Positions 1-7,864 of a stretch of DNA of 11,223 bases are shown here, piece by piece (positions within the stretch are counted from its first letter, which is position 1; the number at the start of each line of letters is the position of its first letter). Location of the stretch: NCBI GenBank assembly GCA_031404455.1, contig JANNHP010000107.1, positions 1-11,223 of the forward strand, given 5' to 3'. A model generated the notes under the pieces. That model was not told where the DNA came from. It ran no database searches and saw nothing but the letters and a program-made list of their open reading frames with translations. A program made the position numbers and the translations under genes. The stretch comes from JANNHP01 sp031404455. Its GTDB lineage: Bacteria; Planctomycetota; JAJSAM01; JAJVHW01.

Positions 1-40
1 CGCGAACGCGGGCGCGGCGAAGCGGCGAACGATCGACGAC

Positions 41-2155
41 ATGGTCGATGAGGCAATCCGCCAGGAGGAGTGGCACGGGAACTCCGGGCTCCTCCGGTGG
101 CAGGTCGGCGTCGTGGAACTCGGCGACCAGGCGGTGCCCGCCCTCGCGAAGCTCCTGCGCAGCGACGAACCCGAAATGGTCTGCCGCGCCACCTGGGACC
201 TCCTGCGAATGGACACGGAACTCGCTAACCGGACGGCGCTCGCGGCGGCGATGGACCCGAAGCTCGCGTTCCCGTCGCAGATGGCGCGCGCGATCGGCGT
301 CCCCCCGCTCGCGCCCGCGGATGCCTTCCTCCGCGGGGCCCTGGAGTCGCCGCACCACGAGATCCGCACGGCGTGCGCGGTGCGGGCTTACGACGTCAAT
401 CTGCACCCTTCATCCTGGGTCTACGACGCGATCGTCCGCGATCCGGCGGCCGCGCGGGCGATCCTCGTCAAGCGAGGAATCCAGCCGAGCGAGCGCCTCG
501 GGCGGCTGCTCGTCGAGGCCGTCGCCGCGGGCAAGGGACCGGCTCGCGACGCCGCGATCGCCGCGCTCGGCGAGATGACGTTCGCGTTCCCCGCGAACCC
601 GTGGCTCGCGCCGCTCCTCGATCCGCCCGCGGCGTTCCTCAAGGACCGCGAGGCGATGCGGATCGTGTTCAAAGGACGCGAGGACGCGCGCGGTCCCGCG
701 TCGGCGGCGCTGATGCAGGCGCTCCTCGACGATCCGGAGACCGAGGACGTGGCCCTCCAGCTTTGCTTCCGCGAAGGCGACATCTCGCAGTTGAAGCCCG
801 ACCAGGTGGCGGAGGTGCTCGCGAGGCACGGCTTCGGCGGGGTTCTGGTCGCAGGGACTGCGGATGAGAGGCGGAAGGACGTCGAGGTGCTGATGAAGCT
901 CCTCGGTTCGCCGCCGACGCCCGAGCGCCTGCGGCGCGTGGCGTCGGTGTTCCCCGTCTCGGGGGACTGGCTGAGGTTCATCCAGTCCGTGGCGAAGGCG
1001 ACGCCCGGCGGCGAGGCCGAATTCACGGCGCTGCTCGACGGCACGCCGAACGCGCGCCTCAAGAAGGCGCTGATCGAGTGGATCGGGACCGCGGGCGACG
1101 ACGTCGGCCCGTGGGTCGTGCCGGTCCTCGCGCGTTCCCTCTCCTCGACCGACGACGCCGTCGTCGCGGCCGCGGTCGGTGCGCTCGACGGCGTGCGCAA
1201 GCGTCCGGGCTTCGACCTCGCGCCGCACGCGGCGGCGATCGGGCGTCTCCTCGGAACTTCGCGCGCGTCGCAGGCCGGCCTCCTTCTCGTCCCGCTCGGC
1301 GAGCCGGGCGCCCGCGAACTCCGCGCGTTCAACGCGCAGAGCCGTTCGCCGTCGGCGCACGTGATCGGGTGCCTCGGCGAGATGCGGGACGCCGAATCCG
1401 CGCCTCGGATCGAGGCGATCCTCGCGTCGAGCGACGACGAGAACGTCGTTCGCGCGGCCGCGTTCGCGCTCTGCTCGATCCGCGGCGACGACGCCGTCCC
1501 GAAGATCTCGGCTGCGGTCTCCCGCGACGGTGGGAAGTTCGCGCGCAGCGTTCTCCTCGGCGTCGCGTCGGCCGCGGCGCGGCTCGGCGAGGCGCCGCTC
1601 GGCGACGTCTTCGTCCAGGCGATCGCAAAGGCGCCGGGCCGCATCGGCTGGCTCTCGTACCACCACGCCGATGGCGAACCGCTCAACAAGATGGTCACAG
1701 AATTCCCGACGGCCGTGCTGCGAAGGATCGCGCTCGCCGCGCTGAAGTCGGCCTCTTTCCTCGACCGCCGGTGGGGTGTCCGACAGGAGCGGACGCTCCT
1801 CGACGCGGACGCATGGAGCGCCCTCATGGACGCGGCGAAGGACCTCGACGAGAGCGTGCGGGACAACGCAATCGAAGCGCTCCGCGAGATCCGCAACCGA
1901 GAGGCGGAGCTCGCGGGGCTCAAAGCTCTCGGCGACCAGCGCGCAACGCAGGACCGCATCGTCCGGCTCCTCGGGTCGGACGACGTCCATCAGCGGCTCG
2001 CGGGGATCGCCGCGGTCGTCGCGACCCGCGACGAAACGCAGATTCCCGCGCTCATCACGCTCGCCGCGGAGGAGAAGGTCGAGGCGATCCGGAACGCCGC
2101 CCGCGAGGCGCTCCTTGCGTTCGGGAGTCCGCCGGCGCCGCCCGGCCCGAAGTAG
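41..2155 (+). CDS. HEAT-repeat protein (5' end possibly outside window)
   Basis: The 704-residue product is almost entirely short paired helices typical of HEAT/armadillo-like repeats. Recurrent blocks such as AVPALAKLLRSDEPEMV, APRIEAILASSDDENVVRAAA and TQIPALITLAAEEKVEAIRNAA each give a helix, an acidic turn and an Ala-rich second helix. Such solenoids are scaffolds for protein-protein contacts; no enzymatic motif is visible, so no reaction can be assigned. The frame stays open upstream of the ATG at 41 to the window edge, with no stop and no convincing ribosome binding site, so the true start, and possibly a signal peptide or another domain, may lie further upstream. The end is a short Pro-rich tail (PPAPPGPK) and a TAG stop. 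The next gene, a GNAT, begins 18 bases later on the same strand. Coding status is secure; exact function is unknown. Confidence 0.85.
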   Translation: MVDEAIRQEEWHGNSGLLRWQVGVVELGDQAVPALAKLLRSDEPEMVCRATWDLLRMDTELANRTALAAAMDPKLAFPSQMARAIGVPPLAPADAFLRGALESPHHEIRTACAVRAYDVNLHPSSWVYDAIVRDPAAARAILVKRGIQPSERLGRLLVEAVAAGKGPARDAAIAALGEMTFAFPANPWLAPLLDPPAAFLKDREAMRIVFKGREDARGPASAALMQALLDDPETEDVALQLCFREGDISQLKPDQVAEVLARHGFGGVLVAGTADERRKDVEVLMKLLGSPPTPERLRRVASVFPVSGDWLRFIQSVAKATPGGEAEFTALLDGTPNARLKKALIEWIGTAGDDVGPWVVPVLARSLSSTDDAVVAAAVGALDGVRKRPGFDLAPHAAAIGRLLGTSRASQAGLLLVPLGEPGARELRAFNAQSRSPSAHVIGCLGEMRDAESAPRIEAILASSDDENVVRAAAFALCSIRGDDAVPKISAAVSRDGGKFARSVLLGVASAAARLGEAPLGDVFVQAIAKAPGRIGWLSYHHADGEPLNKMVTEFPTAVLRRIALAALKSASFLDRRWGVRQERTLLDADAWSALMDAAKDLDESVRDNAIEALREIRNREAELAGLKALGDQRATQDRIVRLLGSDDVHQRLAGIAAVVATRDETQIPALITLAAEEKVEAIRNAAREALLAFGSPPAPPGPK

Positions 2156-2161
2156 GGGCGC

Positions 2162-2167
2162 TATCCT
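2162..2167 (+). promoter_or_regulatory. -10-like TATCCT box, candidate leaderless promoter
   Basis: TATCCT matches the TAnnnT -10 pattern and is followed by exactly 6 bases and then the ATG of the GNAT gene, so transcription would start at or next to the A of the ATG. No Shine-Dalgarno sequence lies in between. No good -35 is visible in the preceding HEAT gene. The same geometry recurs before the ferritin-like and DUF4143 genes. This is an inference from spacing alone. Confidence 0.4.
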
Positions 2168-2173
2168 CCCGCG

Positions 2174-2692
2174 ATGCCGCTCCTCGTCCGCCCCGCGACC
2201 GTCGACGACTCTCGCCGCGTCGCCGAGATCCACGTCTCCGGATGGCGCGCGGCGTACCGAGGCCAGATGCCCGACTCGCTCCTCGACTCGCTCTCCGTGG
2301 ACGAACGTGCGGAGAAACGCCGTCAGTGGCTCTCGAAGCCGATGTCGCCCGAGCACCGGACCTGGGTCGCCGAGGACGACGCGGGCGTCGTCGCTTTCGC
2401 CAACACGGCGGCGTCGCGCGACGCGGACGCGGCGCCGGGCACCGGGGAACTCCTCGCGCTCTACGCCGATCCCGCCCGGTGGGGCACCGGCGCCGGGCGG
2501 GCGCTCGTCTGCCACGTGGTGGACGATCTCACCGGTCGCGGAGCCTCGGCGATCACGCTCTGGGTGCTCGACGCGAACGTCCGCGCGCGACGGTTCTACG
2601 GCATCGCGGGGTTTCGCGCGGACGGCGGCGTGAAGACCGCTCCGTTCGGCGGCGTGGTATTGACGGAAGTCAGGTATCGTCTCGGCCCGTGA
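2174..2692 (+). CDS. GNAT family N-acetyltransferase
   Basis: This 172-residue protein has the size and layout of a single-domain GNAT, which transfers acetyl from acetyl-CoA to an amine. It opens with the usual LLVRPATVDDSRRVAEIHV beta1-alpha1 segment and a WRAAYRGQMPDSLLDSLS stretch common in YhbS/RimI-like members. Motif A is at about residues 95-111 (ALYADPARWGTGAGRALV, with R102-W-G-T-G-A-G forming the acetyl-CoA pyrophosphate loop). Motif B follows at about 130-147 (LWVLDANVRARRFYGIAGF), including the N/R..FY.. tail typical of the fold. The ATG is chosen because homologous GNATs start right at the beta1 strand. The substrate cannot be told. The stop codon overlaps the GTG start of the next gene as GTGA, which suggests translational coupling. 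Confidence 0.9.
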   Translation: MPLLVRPATVDDSRRVAEIHVSGWRAAYRGQMPDSLLDSLSVDERAEKRRQWLSKPMSPEHRTWVAEDDAGVVAFANTAASRDADAAPGTGELLALYADPARWGTGAGRALVCHVVDDLTGRGASAITLWVLDANVRARRFYGIAGFRADGGVKTAPFGGVVLTEVRYRLGP

Positions 2693-3279
2693 CACCGAGC
2701 GAAGACCATCGCGGCTCCTGGAACGTGCATCCGGACCCGAACAGCGGCCCGCCTTCGGGCAACTTCTCGCGTCCGGCCTCGTCCCGGAGCCCGCTCGCCT
2801 CGCTCTGGCGCATCGTGAAGACGCTCATCGTCCTCGGGGCGATCGGCTTCGGCGGCTACCTGCTCTGGCCGAAGGCGGTGGAGGTCTGGAGCAACGTGCG
2901 CGCCAACGCAGAACTCGACGGCGCCGCCGGCTTCTTCGTCCACGAACTTCCCAAGGAAGTCGGGACCGAGGACGAACTGCGTCGCGCGATCGTCGTGATC
3001 GAAGCGGACAAGCTGAAGGGCCATCTCGCGCAGAAGGGCCGCTGGTTCGTCGGGTTCGGCCTGCGCGGGAACGAGATGAAGATCGTCCGCGACGACGGGT
3101 TCGTCGCCGAGGAGCGGCTCTTCATCGAGCGGCTCGTCGAGGACTGCCGCATCAAGACGGTCCAGCCGGGAAGTCCCGTCCAGAAGATGAAGTACCCCCT
3201 CGGTGCGTTCTGCCAGGCGGTGCTCGTGGAGGGCCGGCCGTGGTGGGTCGTCGCCGCATGGTCGGAAGACGAGAAGTGA
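2689..3279 (+). CDS. single-pass membrane protein of unknown function
   Basis: This is a 196-residue protein starting at a GTG that overlaps the GNAT stop codon (GTGA). No other start in this frame fits better: the next Met is deep inside the protein. An N-terminal Pro/Ser-rich cytoplasmic stretch of about 40 residues (HPDPNSGPPSGNF) precedes one hydrophobic segment at about 44-60 (TLIVLGAIGFGGYLLW). A soluble C-terminal domain of about 135 residues follows and is presumably extracytoplasmic. That domain is mixed alpha/beta with a conserved-looking GRWFVGFGLRGNEMKIVRDD core and a Trp-rich end (RPWWVVAAW). There is no lipobox or cleavable signal and no recognised catalytic motif. I do not recognise the family. 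Codon use matches its neighbours and the overlap with the GNAT makes it a convincing gene. Confidence 0.78.
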   Translation: MTPSEDHRGSWNVHPDPNSGPPSGNFSRPASSRSPLASLWRIVKTLIVLGAIGFGGYLLWPKAVEVWSNVRANAELDGAAGFFVHELPKEVGTEDELRRAIVVIEADKLKGHLAQKGRWFVGFGLRGNEMKIVRDDGFVAEERLFIERLVEDCRIKTVQPGSPVQKMKYPLGAFCQAVLVEGRPWWVVAAWSEDEK

Positions 3280-3305
3280 CGGCCGGTTCGTAGTCCCGGA
3301 CCGCG

Positions 3306-3731
3306 ATGCGCGACGCGTCCGACGTCCCCCGGCCCGGCACGATCTTCTACGACGGCGCCTGCGGCCTCTGCCACGCGTTCGTCCGGTTCGTCGTGCGGCG
3401 CGATCACGACGGCGCGTTCCGGTTCGCACCGCTCGGCGGGCCGACGTTCGTCGCGGAGGTGCCCGAAGCCGAGCGGTTCGGACTTCCCGACAGCGTGGTC
3501 GTGCGCACTGCGGACGCGCGCGTGCTGGCCCGTACGCCTGCCGTCCTCCACGTGCTCCGGCGCTTCGGACGCTGGTGGCGGTTCGTCGCCGCGGTGCTCC
3601 GCGTGATCCCGCGTCCGATCCGCGACTTCGGATACGACCGCGTCGCGGCGATCCGGCGGCGCGTGTTCGCAGCGCCTTCCGGCGTGTGCCCCGTCGTGCC
3701 GCCGCACCTGCGCGGCCGGTTCCTCGACTGA
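3306..3731 (+). CDS. DCC family (DUF393) thiol-disulfide oxidoreductase-like protein
   Basis: The 141-residue product carries the signature of the DCC/DUF393 family near its N-terminus: TIFYDGACGLCHAFVRFVV, with D16 and the C19-x-x-C22 pair at the start of a thioredoxin-like fold. It is followed by FRFAPLGGPT (usually F.FaplqG) and a SVVVRTADARVLARTPAVLHVLRRFG block in which the strand, Ser/Arg and helix order matches the family. The end (RVFAAPSGVCPVVPPHLRGRFLD) holds another Cys, as in many members that end with a CxxP motif. Members are predicted to act in thiol-disulfide exchange, but a biochemical role is rarely shown. The length is normal for the family. It starts 26 bases after the membrane-protein gene; the 5' region has no strong ribosome binding site. 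Family assignment is firm; physiological role is not. Confidence 0.87.
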   Translation: MRDASDVPRPGTIFYDGACGLCHAFVRFVVRRDHDGAFRFAPLGGPTFVAEVPEAERFGLPDSVVVRTADARVLARTPAVLHVLRRFGRWWRFVAAVLRVIPRPIRDFGYDRVAAIRRRVFAAPSGVCPVVPPHLRGRFLD

Positions 3732-3747
3732 CGCCGGCCGCCGGGTC

Positions 3748-3784
3748 TCGGGGACTTTGTTCCAATCGCCCCGGGAGTCCCCGA
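3748..3784 (+). promoter_or_regulatory. 9-bp perfect inverted repeat just before tldE
   Basis: TCGGGGACT (3748-3756) and AGTCCCCGA (3776-3784) are perfect inverted copies separated by 19 bases in the 63-base gap between the DCC gene and tldE. The right arm ends 10 bases before the ATG at 3795. No U-tract follows, so it is not a classical intrinsic terminator. It could be an mRNA hairpin that limits access to the tldE start, or a protein-binding site over a promoter: GATCCT at 3783-3788 sits 6 bases before the ATG, like the -10 boxes seen elsewhere in the window. Confidence 0.4.
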
Positions 3785-3794
3785 TCCTGTGGCC

Positions 3795-5126
3795 ATGCTC
3801 GATCAGACGAAAGCGAAGCGGCTCGCGGAAGAGGCGCTGCGCGTGTCGCGCGCGGACGAGACCGAGGTCGTGGTCGACGTCCTCGAGCAGGAACTCAACC
3901 GCTTCACGGCGGACCACCCGGTGCAGAACCTCGTGCGCAACCTCGCGCGGATCTCCGTGCGCGTCCGCGTGGACGGCCACGAGGGCAAGGCCTCGACCGG
4001 CACGGTGACGCCCGAAGCCGTGCGGCGCACCGTCGAGCGCGCCGTCGACTGCGCGAAGCGCACGCCGCGCATCGCGGGCGACGTGATGCCGATGGCCGGG
4101 CAACAGCAGTACAAGCTCCGGCACCGCGAGCCCGTGGCGCCGGACCCGAGGGCCACGGCCGATTCCGTCGCGCTGATGACGAGCGCCTGCCGCGCCGAGG
4201 GCTGCACGGCCGCGGGCATCCAGAGTGCGGAGAACGAACTGAAGCTCGTGATGAACTCGCGCGGCCTCGAGGTCGCCGATCTCGACACGCGCGCCGAGAT
4301 CTCGCTGACGGCTTTCAAGGACGACGGCGCCGGCTGGTCGAGCGACATCGCCGCGCAGCGCACTGGCATCGATGAGCGCGGCATCGCCGCGACGGCCGTG
4401 CGAAAGGCCGTGACGAGCCGCGACGCGCGGGCCGTCGAACCGGGCAGCTACACGGTGATCCTCGAACCCGCCGCGGTCGCGAGCCTCCTCCTCTTCGCCG
4501 CGTACAAGGGCTTCGGCGCGCAGCAGGTGGAAGACGGCTCCAGCTTCCTCGCCGGCAAGCTCGGCCAGCGCGTGCTCGGCGAGAACGTGACGATCGCGGA
4601 CGACGTCTACGACGCGCGGACCGTGGGTCACACGTTCGACGGCGAGGGCCTCCCGCGCGTGCCCGTCCGTCTCATCGAGCGCGGCGTCGCGGCCGGACTC
4701 GTCCACGACCGCGGCACCGCGCGGCGCTTCGGCTGCGCGTCCACGGGACACGCCACGCCGCAGCCGTCGAACAGCGGGCCGCTCGCCACGAACCTCGTCT
4801 TCGCGCCCGGCGCCGCGAACGTGGATCTCCTCGACGGCGTGGACCGCGGCATCCTCGTCACGCAGTTCCACTACACGAACATGGTCGAGCCGACGAAGCT
4901 GACGCTCACCGGGATGACGCGCAACGGCACGTTCCTCGTCGAGCGCGGACGGGTGACGCGCCCCATCCGGAACATGCGTTTCACGCAGTCGCTCGTCGAG
5001 GCGCTGAACCGCGTGTCGGGACTCGGCGGCGACGCGCGTCTCGCGTCGGCGCTCTTCGGCGGGTTCACCGTCGTGCCGTCGGTGCGCATCGACGGGTTCC
5101 ACTTCAGCTCCGGGACGGACTTCTAG
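3795..5126 (+). CDS. tldE: TldD/PmbA family protein, TldE-type subunit
   Basis: This 443-residue protein (445 if the in-frame GTG at 3789 is used) is a TldE/PmbA-type protein. TldE and TldD form a heteromeric peptidase. TldD carries the metal site while TldE lacks it and shapes the substrate tunnel; in E. coli the pair matures microcin B17 and degrades CcdA. Visible hallmarks are an N-terminal half with a duplicated alpha/beta fold, then SYTVILEPAAVASLLLFAAY, TFDGEGLPRVPVRLIERG, and near the end RGILVTQFHYTNMVEPTKL, LTGMTRNGTFLVERGRV and FHFSSGTDF. No HExxxH motif is present, which fits TldE rather than TldD. The ATG at 3795 is preferred because the family starts close to this helix. The TAG stop lies 2 bases before the GTG of the acetyltransferase gene, implying coupled translation. 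Confidence 0.9.
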   Translation: MLDQTKAKRLAEEALRVSRADETEVVVDVLEQELNRFTADHPVQNLVRNLARISVRVRVDGHEGKASTGTVTPEAVRRTVERAVDCAKRTPRIAGDVMPMAGQQQYKLRHREPVAPDPRATADSVALMTSACRAEGCTAAGIQSAENELKLVMNSRGLEVADLDTRAEISLTAFKDDGAGWSSDIAAQRTGIDERGIAATAVRKAVTSRDARAVEPGSYTVILEPAAVASLLLFAAYKGFGAQQVEDGSSFLAGKLGQRVLGENVTIADDVYDARTVGHTFDGEGLPRVPVRLIERGVAAGLVHDRGTARRFGCASTGHATPQPSNSGPLATNLVFAPGAANVDLLDGVDRGILVTQFHYTNMVEPTKLTLTGMTRNGTFLVERGRVTRPIRNMRFTQSLVEALNRVSGLGGDARLASALFGGFTVVPSVRIDGFHFSSGTDF

Positions 5127-5128
5127 CC

Positions 5129-6316
5129 GTGGTCGCACGGTTCACGGTCGGCCCGCCCGCGGACGACGCGGAACTCGCCGCATACGGCGGCGTCGTGAAG
5201 CAGGTCTTCAACACGACCGACGACGGACATCGCCGCGAGTGGCTCCAGCGCGCGGGCGCGGACAACGTCCGCGTCGTCCGTGACGGCCGGACGATCGTCG
5301 GCGGTCTCATCCTGATCCCGATGGGGCAGTGGTTCGGCGGGCGCTCCGTGCCGATGACCGGAGTCGCCGGCGTCGCGACCCTGCCCGAGCATCGCTCGCG
5401 CGGTGCCGCCACGACGCTCATGCGCGAAGCCGTCCTCGACATGGCGCGGGCGGGAACTCCTCTCTCCGCGCTCTACCCGGCGACGCAACCGCTCTACCGC
5501 AGCGTCGGGTACGAGCGCGCGGGCGGCGAGTACCGGATCGCCGTCCAGGCGAAGCAGATGGCAGGCGGCGACCGCGTCCTCAACGTCCGCGCTGCGACGG
5601 ACACCGACGCCGCCGCGATCGAGGAGGTCTACCGTCGCCGCGCGCGGGCAGGAACGGGCAACCTCGACCGCGGGCCGTACGTCTGGCGGCGCATCCACAC
5701 TCCGATCGGCGCGACGTCGTACGGCTACGTCGTGGAGGGCGCCTCGGGCATCGAGGGCTACGTCTACTTCGTCACGAAGGAGTCCGACGCGCCCGACTTC
5801 AAGCTCTGGTGCAACGACCTCGTCGCGCTGACGCCGGGCGCGGCTCGGCGCATCGCGGGCCTCCTCGCCGACCACCGGTCGATGACGAGCGAGATCGCGT
5901 GGCGCGGGTCGCCGGGCGATCCGCTGCTCGCGGTCTTCGCGGAGCAGTGGGAGGTCGTCATTCGCCTCTTTGACGCGTGGATGCTGAGGATACTCGACGT
6001 CCCGGGCGCGCTCTCCGGACGCGGCTACGCGCCGGGTGTCACGGCGGAAGTCCACCTCGACGTCGCCACGGACGATCTCCTCCCGCAGAACGCGGGACGC
6101 TGGACGCTGCGCATCGCCGGCGGACGCGGCGAGCTCGTGCGCGGCGGCGAGGGCCGGCTTCGGACCGACATCCGCGGACTCGCGGCGCTCTACACGGGCT
6201 TCCAGTCGCCCGCGGAACTCCGCGCCTCCGGCTTCGCCGACGGCGACGACGCGACGCTCGCCGCAGCGTCCGCTGCGTTCGCCGGGCCGCACCCGTGGAT
6301 GGCCGACCACTTCTGA
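5129..6316 (+). CDS. Eis-like GNAT acetyltransferase with C-terminal SCP2-like domain
   Basis: This 395-residue protein has the length and three-part layout of the Eis family (two GNAT-like halves plus a sterol-carrier-like C-terminal domain). The first GNAT half carries the acetyl-CoA loop at about 79-98 (VAGVATLPEHRSRGAATTLM, with R89-S-R-G-A-A) and the conserved LYPATQPLYRSVGYERAG segment (about 116-132), which holds the Tyr used as general acid in Eis enzymes. A less conserved second half follows. The C-terminal domain (about 290-395) has DIRGLAALYTGFQSPAEL and ends FAGPHPWMADHF. In mycobacterial Eis the C-terminal Phe carboxylate serves in catalysis, and the last residue here is also Phe. 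Eis proteins acetylate lysines or multiple amines of aminoglycosides; the substrate here is unknown. The GTG start is set by the 2-base gap after tldE. It sits between tldE and tldD, an arrangement worth noting. Confidence 0.88.
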   Translation: MVARFTVGPPADDAELAAYGGVVKQVFNTTDDGHRREWLQRAGADNVRVVRDGRTIVGGLILIPMGQWFGGRSVPMTGVAGVATLPEHRSRGAATTLMREAVLDMARAGTPLSALYPATQPLYRSVGYERAGGEYRIAVQAKQMAGGDRVLNVRAATDTDAAAIEEVYRRRARAGTGNLDRGPYVWRRIHTPIGATSYGYVVEGASGIEGYVYFVTKESDAPDFKLWCNDLVALTPGAARRIAGLLADHRSMTSEIAWRGSPGDPLLAVFAEQWEVVIRLFDAWMLRILDVPGALSGRGYAPGVTAEVHLDVATDDLLPQNAGRWTLRIAGGRGELVRGGEGRLRTDIRGLAALYTGFQSPAELRASGFADGDDATLAAASAAFAGPHPWMADHF

Positions 6317-6335
6317 TCCGAGAGGAACCCCGAGC

Positions 6336-7859
6336 ATGACAGCCACCACCGTCGCCCCCGTCAACGTCAGCCGCATGGAGACCTTCAAACTCCTCGCGCG
6401 CCGCGCCATCGACGTCGCTTCCTCGCTCGGCGCGCAATGGGCCGACGCGCGCGTCGGCGTCGTCGAGACCGAGGACATCGGCGTGCGCAACGGCGAGGTG
6501 AAGACGCTCGAGCAGTGCGAGACGGCGGGGTTCGGCGTCCGCGTGCTCGTGGACGGCGCGCACGGGTTCGCGTCGGGCTACGAACTCACGACCGAAGAAG
6601 TCGAACGCATCGCGCGGCTCGCGGTGTCGCTCGCGAAGGAGGGCAAGCGCGCCGGGCCGGGGCGCCTTCGCTGGGCCGACGAGCCCGCGTACCAGGACGT
6701 GTGGACGTCCACCTACGTCATCGACCCGTTCGACGTGCCCATCGACCGAAAGCTCGCGACGCTGCTCGCCGCGGACAAGATCCTCCGCGAGAAGCCCGAG
6801 ATCACCGCGACCGACTGCTCGATGAGCTTCCGCCGCGAATCGCAGGTGTTCCTCTCGTCGCACGGCGCCGCGATCGAGCAGGTGGTACTCCGCAGCGGCG
6901 GCGGCATCGCGTGCTGCGCGCACAAGGACGGCGAGACGCAGACGCGCAGCTATCCGGCGGCGTTCGGCGGACAGTACATGGCGCTCGGGTACGAGCTCGT
7001 CGAGTCGCTCGACCTCGCCGGAAACGCCGCGCGCATCCGCGACGAGGCCATTGCGCTCCTCTCGGCCGACGTCTGCCCCGTCGGCGACTTCGACATCATC
7101 CTCGGCGGCGATCAGCTCGGCCTGCAGATCCACGAGTCCGTCGGCCACGCGACCGAACTCGACCGCGTGCAGGGCTGGGAGGCGAACTTCGCGGGCACGT
7201 CGTTCGTCGACACCGGCAAGCTCGCGCACGGCTTCCGCTACGGCAGCGACGTCGTCAACCTCGTCGCCGACGCGACCGTGCCCGGCGGGCTCGCGACGAT
7301 CGGCTACGACGACGACGGTGTGCGCAGCCAGCGGTGGCACATCGTGAAGGACGGCATCTTCAGCGGCTATCAGACGTCCCGCGACGTCGCGCACTTCGAG
7401 CAGGCAGCCGGCAAGGCCGGCTGTTCCGATGGTGGGCGCAGCCGCGGGTGCTCGCGCGCCGAGGGCCCGTGGAACGTGCCGATCGTCCGCATCTGCAACC
7501 TGTCGCTCATGCCCGGCACGTGGACGCTGCCGGACCTGATCGCCGACACGAAGCACGGCATCTACATGGAAGGCGTGAAGTGCTGGTCGATCGACCAGCA
7601 GCGTCTCAACTTCCAGTTCACGTGCGAGTACGGCCGCGAGATCGTGGACGGCAAGCTCGGGCGTCTCGTGAAGAACCCGACGTACCAGGGCATCACGCCG
7701 CAGTTCTGGGGAAGCTGCGACGCGATCTGCGACACGCGCCACTGGAAGCTCTGGGGCCTGCCGAACTGCGGCAAGGGCCAGCCGATGCAGACGGCGGAGA
7801 TGAGCCACGGGGCGGCACCGGCGCGGTTCAGGAAAGTCGCAGTAGGAGTCCGGGCGTAG
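6336..7859 (+). CDS. tldD: TldD family zinc metalloprotease
   Basis: The 507-residue product is the catalytic partner of TldE. The zinc-binding motif HESVGH is at 266-271 in the context LQIHESVGHATELDRVQGWE, as in TldD (HExxxH). The late conserved Cys in NCGKGQPMQ (C478) corresponds to the third metal ligand of TldD. Other family blocks are IGVRNGEVKTLEQCETAGFG near the N-terminus, GTSFVDTGKLAHGFRYGSD, GYDDDGVRSQRW, SGYQTSRDVAH, PIVRICNLSLMPG and YMEGVKCWSID. The ATG at 6336 is chosen because a good purine-rich ribosome binding site (GAGAGGA, 6319-6325) lies upstream and the family begins here; the frame is open further 5' but that part overlaps the Eis-like gene. An unusual Cys/Gly-rich insert lies at about 360-373. 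It starts 19 bases after the acetyltransferase stop. Likely cytoplasmic; the natural peptide substrate is unknown. Confidence 0.93.
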   Translation: MTATTVAPVNVSRMETFKLLARRAIDVASSLGAQWADARVGVVETEDIGVRNGEVKTLEQCETAGFGVRVLVDGAHGFASGYELTTEEVERIARLAVSLAKEGKRAGPGRLRWADEPAYQDVWTSTYVIDPFDVPIDRKLATLLAADKILREKPEITATDCSMSFRRESQVFLSSHGAAIEQVVLRSGGGIACCAHKDGETQTRSYPAAFGGQYMALGYELVESLDLAGNAARIRDEAIALLSADVCPVGDFDIILGGDQLGLQIHESVGHATELDRVQGWEANFAGTSFVDTGKLAHGFRYGSDVVNLVADATVPGGLATIGYDDDGVRSQRWHIVKDGIFSGYQTSRDVAHFEQAAGKAGCSDGGRSRGCSRAEGPWNVPIVRICNLSLMPGTWTLPDLIADTKHGIYMEGVKCWSIDQQRLNFQFTCEYGREIVDGKLGRLVKNPTYQGITPQFWGSCDAICDTRHWKLWGLPNCGKGQPMQTAEMSHGAAPARFRKVAVGVRA

Positions 7860-7864
7860 CGGGG

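Noticed and set aside
2660..2680. TTGACG and TATCGT near the end of the GNAT gene as a promoter for the membrane protein
   Set aside because: The spacer is only 9 bases, far from the 16-18 needed for a sigma70 promoter.
410..2695. Long open frame on the - strand opposite the HEAT and GNAT genes
   Set aside because: Arg/Glu-rich low-complexity translation typical of antisense frames in high-GC DNA; the + strand proteins have recognisable folds.
2856..5138. Long - strand open frame opposite the membrane-protein, DCC and tldE genes
   Set aside because: His/Arg/Asp-rich translation with no motif; it mirrors clear + strand genes.
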